A stretch of 64,000 nt of DNA, taken from Nostoc sp. JL33 (GTDB lineage: Bacteria; Cyanobacteriota; Cyanobacteriia; Cyanobacteriales; Nostocaceae). A model generated the notes under the pieces. That model was not told the origin of the DNA, ran no database searches, and saw only the letters and a list, made by a program, of their open reading frames with translations. Within the stretch, counting starts at the first letter, position 1; each line of letters begins with the position of its first letter. The DNA is taken from contig NZ_JABXKP010000012.1 in assembly GCF_017114985.1 (NCBI RefSeq), forward strand, positions 29,828 to 93,827, read 5' to 3'. The translations under genes were made by a program, and so were the position numbers. This document shows positions 17,371 through 25,800 of the stretch, one piece after another.

Positions 17371-17612
17371 TTTGGAATCTTACCGAAAGAGTGCTGAGTA
17401 AAAAACAATAATTGCAGTTATCGGTTGAGTGAGGTACAAAGAACCCCACCCCCAACCCCCTCCCCGCAAGCGAGGAGGGGGCTATGATGTACCTCATGTG
17501 ATTAGGAAACCCTATAATTTCACTCAGCACTGATGAATACTTTCCTCTCCTAATAGAGTGAATTAACAACTCACTCTATTAGTAATAAAAAAATCTATTT
17601 TATTGATTTGTA
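17371..17612. repeat. Nested hairpin in the pstS-pstC spacer
   Basis: The outer arms TGAGGTAC (17430-17437) and GTACCTCA (17489-17496) enclose a G+C-rich inner hairpin, CCCCCTCC (17456-17463) with GGAGGGGG (17474-17481). No T-run follows, so it does not look like a standard terminator. Such hairpins between a binding-protein gene and its permease genes can stabilise the upstream mRNA or attenuate downstream expression; that role is inference. Confidence 0.75.
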
Positions 17613-18614
17613 ATGGCAAATTCATCTGAACCAGCCGACAGAAATTCATCAAATAATTCAAATCTAGGCGATGAAAATTTCAATTTAACAGCTATCGGCG
17701 GCACAAATTTATGGTTTGACCAAGGTTTTACATGGCTAGTATACTTTTTTGCCGTGATTACTGTTGCAGTGCTATTTGTGATGAGTTGGGTAATTTCACA
17801 CGAGGCTCTGCCAGCCATTAAACAGTTTGGACTGGGGTTTTTGTGGGATCAAGATTGGGATACAGGTAATCAGATTTTTGGTGCATTACCCTATATTTAT
17901 GGAAGTTTGGTGAGTAGTGCGATCGCTATTTTATTGGCTGTCCCAGTGGGGATAGCAGTAGCCTTAGTCACGAGTGAAAATTTCTTACCTTCATCGTTAC
18001 GAACAACCTTAGCATTTGTTGTTGAATTAATTGCAGCAATTCCCAGTGTCATTATTGGTTTGTGGGCGATTTTTGTTTTTATTCCAGTTCTAGAACCTCT
18101 ACAAAAGTTGCTCTCCAGCACTTTGAAATGGATACCCCTGTTTAATACAGAAGACCCTTCTGGGACTAATATGTTGACTGCTGGAATTATTCTAGCCATC
18201 ATGATTTTGCCGACAATGGCAGCAATTACTCGTGATGTCTTAATGGCTATTCCTAAAGAATTACGTAGCGCATCTATGGCTTTGGGTGGCACCCGTTGGG
18301 AAACAATTTTTCGAGTCTTATTACCAGCTGGATTTTCTGGAATGGTGAGTGCAGCAATGCTGTCCTTAGGACGTGCTTTGGGCGAAACAATGGCTGTGAC
18401 TATGGTAATTGGTAACTCGGCTCAAATCAGTGCTTCTTTACTCGCTCCAGGTTATACAATTCCCTCTGTATTAGCTAATGAATTTGCGGAAGCTGAACCG
18501 GGATTGCATATAGGCGCTCTCAGTTATTTGGCATTGATTTTGTTTGGCGTAACTTTAGCTGTGAATATTGGCGCTGTACTTTTGGTGAAGTGGGTTGGCA
18601 GGAAAAATAAATAA
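17613..18614 (+). CDS. pstC: Phosphate ABC transporter permease PstC
   Basis: 333 residues. A hydrophilic, Asn/Ser-rich N-terminus (about 1-37) is followed by about six membrane segments. The permease coupling motif ELRSASMALGGTRWETIFRV lies at about 212-231. PstC and PstA form the transmembrane channel of the high-affinity phosphate transporter. It is followed by pstA after 80 bp. The start is the ATG at 17613. Length and motif are normal for the family. Confidence 0.95.
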   Translation: MANSSEPADRNSSNNSNLGDENFNLTAIGGTNLWFDQGFTWLVYFFAVITVAVLFVMSWVISHEALPAIKQFGLGFLWDQDWDTGNQIFGALPYIYGSLVSSAIAILLAVPVGIAVALVTSENFLPSSLRTTLAFVVELIAAIPSVIIGLWAIFVFIPVLEPLQKLLSSTLKWIPLFNTEDPSGTNMLTAGIILAIMILPTMAAITRDVLMAIPKELRSASMALGGTRWETIFRVLLPAGFSGMVSAAMLSLGRALGETMAVTMVIGNSAQISASLLAPGYTIPSVLANEFAEAEPGLHIGALSYLALILFGVTLAVNIGAVLLVKWVGRKNK

Positions 18615-18694
18615 TCCTATTTCAGTTTAATGTTGCCATAAATATTTCCATTTCAATGTAGTAAGACATTTATTAATCAAAATTTGTAAAAAAT

Positions 18695-19573
18695 ATGAGT
18701 GGTTCCATCCAGTCTGAAACTGATGAATTGGCGATAGAATTATGCAGTCCTCTGCCAACAGAGCGAGTAATATTTACTTATGCAATGAATGCGATCGCCT
18801 TTGGTTTGACAGGTTTAGCACTGATTCCTTTATTATCAATTTTGTGGGAAATTCTCGTCCGGGGAATATCTGGGCTGAAATCAGATATGTTTGTCAAAGC
18901 AGTGATTGACAATGGCTTTGGCAATGCCATACTGGGAACCATAATCATGGTATTAATTGGTGGTATATTGAGCATTCCCACAGGGATAATGACAGGAATT
19001 TTCTTGGCAGAATTTAGTCAAACCAACCCAATTACTGGGGTAGTTCGTTTTATCAGCAGTATTCTTACAGGCGTGCCTTCAATTGTTGTAGGCGTATTCG
19101 CTTACGGTGTGATAGTTTTGGTAACTAAAGGATTTAGTGCGATCGCAGGTGGTTTTGCTTTAGCCGTAATTATGCTACCTGTGATTATACTGACAACAGA
19201 AGAATCCTTAAAACTTATTCCCATATCTCAACGGCTTGCCTCGGCTGCTTTAGGCGGAACTCGCTTCCAAACTATTTTTCGCATCGTTGTAACTGCTGCA
19301 ATTCCCGGAATTACTACAGGCATTTTATTAGCTGTAGCTCGTGCTGCTGGTGAAACAGCACCCTTAATTTTTACTGCCTTATTTAGTCTAGATTGGTCAG
19401 AAGGATTCTTAAGTCCAACAGCTTCCTTACCAGTATTAATTTTTAACCTCTACAACGACCCCGACCCGGAAAAAAGCCAATTAGTATGGACTACTTCTAT
19501 AGTTCTACTTGGCTTAATTTTATGTGTCAGTATTCTCTCTCGCTTAGTTATTAGACAGAGAAGAATAAACTAA
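18695..19573 (+). CDS. pstA: Phosphate ABC transporter permease PstA
   Basis: 292 residues with about six membrane segments. The coupling motif [19 protein letters not shown] lies near residue 180, and the [13 protein letters not shown] block typical of PstA near residue 225. It pairs with PstC as the inner-membrane channel. The start is ATG at 18695; pstB begins 37 bp after its stop. No anomalies were seen. Confidence 0.95.
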   Translation: MSGSIQSETDELAIELCSPLPTERVIFTYAMNAIAFGLTGLALIPLLSILWEILVRGISGLKSDMFVKAVIDNGFGNAILGTIIMVLIGGILSIPTGIMTGIFLAEFSQTNPITGVVRFISSILTGVPSIVVGVFAYGVIVLVTKGFSAIAGGFALAVIMLPVIILTTEESLKLIPISQRLASAALGGTRFQTIFRIVVTAAIPGITTGILLAVARAAGETAPLIFTALFSLDWSEGFLSPTASLPVLIFNLYNDPDPEKSQLVWTTSIVLLGLILCVSILSRLVIRQRRIN

Positions 19574-19610
19574 AAATAAATTTTTGTGTTGTTTCGCACC
19601 TTGGGCAAGT

Positions 19611-20390
19611 ATGAATAACCTAATTCCAGCTATCAAAGTTAAAAATATCAGCTTTTACTATGGCACAATCAAGGCGATCGAAGGGGTATCAATAGATATT
19701 TGTCAGAATCAAGTAACCGCAATTATTGGCCCTAGTGGTTGTGGTAAATCTACTTTTATCAAAATTCTTAATCGGATTAGCGAATTAGAAGGGCCTGTGA
19801 AAGTTGAAGGAGATGTAGAATTTTTTGGTCAGAATATTTATGCTCCTCGTGTCAACATCAATCGCTTACGTCGCCAAATTGGTATGGTGTTTCAAAAACC
19901 GAATCCTTTTCCCCTGAGTATTTACGAAAATGTTGCCTACGGTATGAGGATAGCAGGCAGGTATTCCAAAGTAGAATTAGATGAAATTGTCGAATCTGCA
20001 CTTCACAGTGCAGCTCTTTGGAATGAAGTCAAAGATAAGTTGGATAAATCCGGTTTAGGGCTTTCTGGTGGTCAACAACAAAGATTATGTATTGCCCGTG
20101 CTTTAGCAGTCAAGCCGAAAGTTCTGCTGATGGATGAGCCTTGCTCGGCTCTTGACCCGATCGCTACGATGAAAGTTGAGGAACTGCTCCATAGTTTGAA
20201 GTCTCAGTTGACAATTGCGATCGTTACCCACAATATGCAGCAAGCCGCTCGCGTCTCTGATTTTACGGCTTTCTTCAGCACCGATGAAAGTCGGATTGGT
20301 CAAATGGTTGAATTTGGCGCTACAGAGCAAATCTTTAACAACCCACTAGATCCCCGCACCCGCGACTACATTTCAGGGCGTTTCGGTTAA
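19611..20390 (+). CDS. pstB: Phosphate ABC transporter ATP-binding protein PstB
   Basis: 259 residues from ATG 19611; an upstream TTG frame would add nine residues of non-conserved sequence and was rejected. All ABC motifs are intact: Walker [10 protein letters not shown] (40-48), Q-loop Gln at 95 (VFQKPN), signature LSGGQQQRL, Walker B VLLMDEP, D-loop SALD and H-switch VTHNMQQ. It energises PstCA. It completes the pstSCAB set; phoU and the PhoB/PhoR homologues are not adjacent. A closely related but altered paralogue lies at 57.7 kb. Confidence 0.95.
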   Translation: MNNLIPAIKVKNISFYYGTIKAIEGVSIDICQNQVTAIIGPSGCGKSTFIKILNRISELEGPVKVEGDVEFFGQNIYAPRVNINRLRRQIGMVFQKPNPFPLSIYENVAYGMRIAGRYSKVELDEIVESALHSAALWNEVKDKLDKSGLGLSGGQQQRLCIARALAVKPKVLLMDEPCSALDPIATMKVEELLHSLKSQLTIAIVTHNMQQAARVSDFTAFFSTDESRIGQMVEFGATEQIFNNPLDPRTRDYISGRFG

Positions 20391-20702
20391 GGTATGTCCT
20401 AGCGTGGCTTAATAATTTTTGTCGTACATTTACAATAGACATCTCCAAAAATTAAATATGCGTTATTTAGAACCCTTGTAGAAACGTAGCATTGCTACGT
20501 CTCTACATTCTTTTTCACTCCTATGTCTAATGATCTACCAGAACAGACTAAACCTGAAATTTCCACTATCCTGTTCAACAAACCTTGAACTAAAATTCAA
20601 GTCTATCTCTATCCCTCTCCGCCTCGGAGAGGGACGGTTTTACGTAGTAAAACCTTCTTAGAGGTCTTTTTAAGTTGTTCAGAGAAACAAATAGGTTCGT
20701 CC
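20391..20702. other. Spacer with hairpin repeats and a possible 21-codon remnant
   Basis: 312 bp. A palindrome GTAGAAACGTAGCATTGCTACGTCTCTAC lies at about 20478-20506. A hairpin CCCTCTCCGCCTCGGAGAGGG lies near 20613-20633. A frame from ATG 20523 reads 21 codons (MSNDLPEQTKPEISTILFNKP) with protein-like composition before a stop at 20586-20588. It may be the start of a truncated gene; evidence is weak. Confidence 0.45.
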
Positions 20703-21167
20703 ATGAAAAAGCTGATCCAGCGTATTAAGAGATTGTTCAAACGTATCTTCAAGAGGTTTGCATCCAATTCTCAGCAGACATCGCCCTTAATAAATTCTCA
20801 CCCGTTAGAAACTTCTATTCCCAGTGTTTCTCCCAGATGGGAGTCTGGTTTGGTGCTTGTGTGTTCACAATGTGCAAACGAGCGATCAAATAGTTTTCAT
20901 CCAACTAGCAGAAGCTCAACGGCTTCGGAAGACTTAGAGAATTGGTTGAAATCTCGTTTAAAATTTGAGGGATTGTGGGGTGAATTTCGGGTCGTTAGCA
21001 GCAGTTGTTTAGGAGTTTGTCCGAAATCCGGCATTACTGTCGTTATTGTAAGTAATGGAAGTGGCGGTAATAGTCCATGCTTAATTGTAAATCCTCGGAG
21101 CGATGTCTACGACGGGCTACGCCTACGCGAACTTCTATACTCACGTATCAAACAGAATAAAGGATGA
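20703..21167 (+). CDS. (2Fe-2S) ferredoxin-domain protein, thioredoxin-like fold
   Basis: 154 residues. A very basic N-terminus (about 1-20) and a Ser/Pro-rich linker precede a thioredoxin-like [2Fe-2S] domain with four candidate ligands C54, C57, C102 and C106 (VCSQC and CLGVCPKSG). Such domains carry electrons or act in regulation; the partner is unknown. Residues about 131-142 (NPRSDVYDGLRLRE) are encoded by AGCGATGTCTACGACGGGC followed by TACGCCTACGC. I recognise this as a dispersed Nostoc repeat, so the native C-terminus has probably been replaced or extended. It stands downstream of pst but is separated by 312 bp. The start is ATG. Confidence 0.8.
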   Translation: MKKLIQRIKRLFKRIFKRFASNSQQTSPLINSHPLETSIPSVSPRWESGLVLVCSQCANERSNSFHPTSRSSTASEDLENWLKSRLKFEGLWGEFRVVSSSCLGVCPKSGITVVIVSNGSGGNSPCLIVNPRSDVYDGLRLRELLYSRIKQNKG

Positions 21168-21272
21168 TTTTACAGCTTTGCCAACACTTAGATTGGGATA
21201 TATTTTCACTAAATTATTGAATACTAAACTGTGTTTTGTCTCGCACTATAATTCGGTAAGTAGCAAAGAAAA

Positions 21273-21312
21273 AAGGAGTGAATATTTGAATTCACCCCTT
21301 ACCATTTTTTTC
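21273..21312 (+). terminator. Probable rho-independent terminator after the [2Fe-2S] protein gene
   Basis: The stem AAGGAGTGAAT (21273-21283) pairs with ATTCACCCCTT (21290-21300) with one mismatch across a 6-base loop. A T-run (21305-21311) follows after ACCA. It lies about 105 bp downstream of the gene. Confidence 0.6.
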
Positions 21313-21390
21313 TTACCTTTTTCCCAGACCATAAGGGAACTGAAGAATACTTATCCAAACCTATTAGTGGCATTCATGTCTGAGCGACTA

Positions 21391-22065
21391 CTACTTTAAG
21401 TGAGGTATCTTTGGTCTTACCAAAGTAGTCGATGAATTAGCAGTTCGGGAATTAGTGGTTGAGGAATTAGTGCTTGAAGAATCAGTATTCGGAGAACTGA
21501 GGTTCAAGAAATCGATTAGTTTAAGGGTACGATTACGAATTTTCCAGCGCCCATTTATGTTGACAACTTTATCTTCATAAGTACCATTAGCGACATCAAT
21601 GCTGGTTTCAGAACGTTTGTGAGTCGCATGAAGGTAAGAGGTCATCCTTGCTTGATTATTTTGAACTGAAATGTTTATCGTACCCATTAAATGTTGGGTA
21701 GCTTGATATCCATTTCCTTGGAATACTGAATAGACAAAATCTGCCCAAGAATCTGTCCCATAACTTGTTTGAGTTGCCCCATCAGGAAAAATAGCAGTGA
21801 GGACTGCATCTTGAGTAAAACAATCCCGATAAATACTCTTTCCCTCTAGGAGATTTCCTCTACCAATAGCATCAGTTCCCAGCGCGTAACAGGATGTTAA
21901 TTTTTGAATTTCTAATTCCGCGTTGGGTTGAGTTGCACTTGCTACCTCAAACCTACCTCCAATAAACAGCACAAAAGTGACTGCAAGCACAATCAAAGTT
22001 ATACGATTTAACAGAAACGAGATAGCCTTTGAAACTATTCGCCCATTTTCTCTTTTTTTTTCCAC
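21391..22065 (-). CDS. NTF2-like (SnoaL-type) membrane-anchored or secreted protein
   Basis: 224 residues. A hydrophobic segment (about 20-42) could be a signal peptide or anchor; an NTF2/SnoaL-like domain (about 48-165) follows. Features include the start helix LEIQKLTSCYALGTDAIGRG, then DCFTQDAVLTAIFPDG and a closing INGRWKIRNRTLKL. The fold forms a pocket used for binding or catalysis; the ligand is unknown. The C-terminal tail (about 180-215) is a degenerate Ser/Thr/Asn repeat encoded by imperfect 15-bp tandem units. The start is GTG at 22065; no in-frame ATG is near. It converges with the [2Fe-2S] gene. Confidence 0.75.
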   Translation of the reverse strand: MEKKRENGRIVSKAISFLLNRITLIVLAVTFVLFIGGRFEVASATQPNAELEIQKLTSCYALGTDAIGRGNLLEGKSIYRDCFTQDAVLTAIFPDGATQTSYGTDSWADFVYSVFQGNGYQATQHLMGTINISVQNNQARMTSYLHATHKRSETSIDVANGTYEDKVVNINGRWKIRNRTLKLIDFLNLSSPNTDSSSTNSSTTNSRTANSSTTLVRPKIPHLK

Positions 22066-22808
22066 AGGATAGCCACCTTAATTTTTACGATTTTCGCATC
22101 TTATAACTTGCTGTAAACTCACATTTTTGCTGAAGATTTTAGCTCATTAAAACAGGCTAAACTTATTACAGGTAAAGCTAGATTTTACGTGCGCTTTCAG
22201 ACAAAAAGCTGATTTTTTAGAAAATTACGAAGCTAGTACAAGAGTTGAACTATATAATCATTTATAACAGGTAATTATTAAGTTTGTAAGTGGTAAACTC
22301 AACTATTTGTGTATTGATTTGATTAAGTAGTGAAATTAGCGGTTATATACTTTTCTTAACTATCCAATAATCTTTATTTTTCCGATTTACGCAACTAAAA
22401 TATAATTGCTATGAAATAATAGGTTTAGCAGAAAATAATTTTCCTTCTAATAGACAAATACGCTTGGTGTTATAGCAGTCCTAAATCATTTGTGAAAATT
22501 TCTGTTGATTCTTCTCTCTGTGTCGCGCCAGTTGCTACAAGTCGGGGAACCGCAAGGGCGCACTGGCTTCTCTGCGCCTGGAGTGGTTCGATTAAAAAGT
22601 AATTTTCACAACTCAAATAGGATTGCTATAGCCATAAAAACCTTAACCTGCGTAGGTTGAGGAACGAAACCCAACAATTAACACTTGATGTTGGGTTTCA
22701 CTTCCCTACGGGGCGTTGTTCGCGTTCGTTCAACCCAAGCGTATTATCTGATAGACACTGTACGCGAAATTACGTATCGCTTTGCTAACGCGCCTCTGCT
22801 ATGAAATA
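22066..22808. repeat. Long spacer with palindromic repeat
   Basis: 743 bp, no gene seen. The left 400 bp is A+T-rich and featureless. A repeat with GTCGCGCCAGTTGCTACAAG lies near 22521-22580. At about 22645-22742 a palindromic repeat includes GAAACCCAAC and GTTGGGTTTC arms, with outer GGTTGA and TCAACC arms, MITE-like in form. The region downstream of the giant kinase gene therefore carries no recognisable terminator. Confidence 0.6.
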
Positions 22809-25800
22809 TTATTCTCCCAAAATAGGAATTGAAATTATAAATTGTGTTCCTTGTCCCAAGACGGATTCACAAATCAAACTTCCACCATGATTTTCTACTA
22901 TAATTTGCCGACTAATAGATAATCCTAATCCCGTACCTTTTCCGACGCCTTTAGTAGTAAATAGATTCTCAAAAATGCAGCCTTTAACTTCTTCTGTCAT
23001 TCCTTTAGCATTATCTTGAATCTTAATCACCACATTTTCATCCTCTAATATATTAGTTTCAATATTAATAATAGTAGGATATTTTTCTTCAATTTCTAGA
23101 AAACTACGACCGATATTTCCTTCTTCTAAAGCATCAATTGCATTTGCAATAATATTCATAAACACCTGATTCAATTGTCCCAAATAGCATTTTACTAAGG
23201 GGATATCTGCATAATGTTTCATTATTTGAATGGCGGGACGATTATGATCAGCTTTCAGACGATGCTGTAAAATCAGCAAAGTACTATCAATGCCTTCATG
23301 GATATTAGCTAACACTTTAGAAGTAGTATCAGCACGAGAGAAAGTACGGAGGGAAGTACTAATGTTACGAATGCGTTGTGTCCCCACTGTCATGCCATCA
23401 ATCATTTTCGGTAAATCTTTTAGCAGGAAATCTATATCTATTTCTTCGGCTTTTTCTTCAATTTCAGCGCCAGGATTTGGGAATTTTTCTCGATAAAGTT
23501 GCAGATAGTCTATTAAATCAGTCACGACATCTTTTGCTTGGACAATACTACCTGTAATAAAACCAATAGGATTGTTTATTTCGTGTGCTACACCTGCAAC
23601 TAAATTCCCCAGAGAAGACATTTTCTCGCTTTGGATAATTTGTAGTTGTGCCTCTTGTAAATCTTTTATTGACTGTTCTAATTCTCTCGATTTGTCTTGT
23701 TCCCTTGTGTACAAGCAAGCATTTTCTATCGCAATAGCCATTTGAGAAACTAAAACTTTTAATACTTCTACCCTTTCTGGCACAAAAGCCCCTGATGATA
23801 GCTTATTTTCTAAATAAATAATGCCCGTAAGCTGTGATTGGTAAATAATAGGCAAGCAAAAAATTGATTTTGTTTGAGATTCCTGAATATAAATATCAAA
23901 GTTAAAAGGTTCTGTAATTATCGCATCATTTAATACAAGATATTGCTGAGTCCGAAAAACATAATTAATCACAGAGAGCGGTAAATCCTGATAGGTTTCA
24001 ACAGGAATAGAGCGTAAAACTGTCACTACATCGTCAGCAGTATTTCCAGAAGCTTCGATATATAGTTGATTATCTTTAAGTAGGAGTAGTACTGCTTTTT
24101 GTGCCGCAGTGTTTTCTAGTAAAATTTTGATTAGCTTGCCCAACAAATTTTCCAAAACGATTTCATTGGTAATCGCTTGCGAAAACTTTATGAATGAATT
24201 AAAATCTAAAAAATCGCTCAAACTGCTATTGGTAGTCGTGGTAGTAGTAAGGTGAATTGTATCTATTTTTGAAGTAGTAGTTTCTATAGTAGTAGTTTGT
24301 CCTACTAGAAAAGTATGCTTTGATTCTAAGTGTTTAACTTTAGCGATCGCACCCCAACGAATATAGGCATAATAGGCTTTAGTTATATAAGTTTGATGAA
24401 TTAACTCTTTACCTAGAGATTGATAAAATTTTCCTGCTAACTCATAGGCTAAAGCTTCTTCTTGGAGAAAACCATTTTGTTGAGATTTTGCAATAGAGTT
24501 TTCATAGTAGTCCATTGCTTCAAGCTTTTGACCCAAAACCTGATAGCGTTCTGCCTCTACAAGATAAAATCTGTGTAAGTGATTAGCTGGAGCATGAGTA
24601 GCCCAGAGTTCCATATGCTGCTGATTAGCTTGGACTTTTTCCAGAATAGCTTGCTTCTCAGACTCTTTAGCAGTATGATAGATTGCCAAGTGGGCTAAAG
24701 AATCATAAAAATAGAACAGTGGAACAACAAATAACCCTGTAACACCACCTAAAGATTTTTCTGCGATCGCAGCATTTTCTACAGCTTTAAAATACTCCCC
24801 AAATATATAAGAGAGCATTAGTTTATTAACAAATAAATGGTTAATTGTGTAAAGATCATTTACTTGCTGATGAATTGGCAGCATACTTTGCTCGTCGTAG
24901 GCTTCTCCAATTAAACAGTCCACATTTTCAAAATTTCCTTTCAAGTTTAAAACTGTTTGTAAATATACTAGGTTCCAAGTTAAAGCTACTTGTTGCTTGA
25001 TTTTTTTTAGCGATTCACAGTAAGCTATCAGTTCTTTTTCTAAAACCCAAAGTTCCTTACCGAGCCAAAATGAATGATAGGGATAAATGTAACCACAATA
25101 GCCAGCATATTCTAAATCTCCAGTTTCCAGACCACTAGAATACCCTGCCATTGCTGATGTTAATGTCTCTCTAACATGCTCTTTCCAATGCATAACATGA
25201 GCGCTAACAACTGTCAGAATCTTAGCCTTAAGTTCTTGAGAATCAAATTGTGACACCAGACTTGAAGCCAGTTTACCAAATTCATAGCCAGAATCAATTT
25301 CTCCTTGAACTCCACAAAGAAGTAATCCATAAAGACTATAACCATAGGCAGATACAGCTGTATTCCCATACTTTAAGGACAAATTGACCATTTTACAGAC
25401 AATGATTGGCATCATTGCAGGAGCAGTTTGAAAAGCCGCAGGGAGAACTCCCATTAAAATTCTCATCGCTGCAATCTTATTAAGATCAGTCATTAATGGT
25501 AAGTTAATTAAATCTGCGTAGACGCGCAGTGGCTTGTCGTTAGACATCGCTTTACCTTTCAAAGAAGTAGAAATTTCATCCATCCCCTGCTGAATATCAG
25601 TTGATGTCGGTTCATTTGGAAAACTTATTCCTAACAATTGCAGAATTGATACTGCTATTTTGATCGCTTCCAATTGTTTACTTTGAATTATAGAAGCGAT
25701 AATCTGTACTTCATAGACTTTCACTTTATCTAAAAGGGTTGTGGCTTGTTGCTGCACCACCTCAGCCCATTGCTGCATCTGCTCAAAATTACCACCTAGA

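Noticed and set aside
21103..21399. 98-codon open frame after the [2Fe-2S] gene
   Set aside because: It overlaps the end of that gene, spans a terminator hairpin and shows no conserved pattern.
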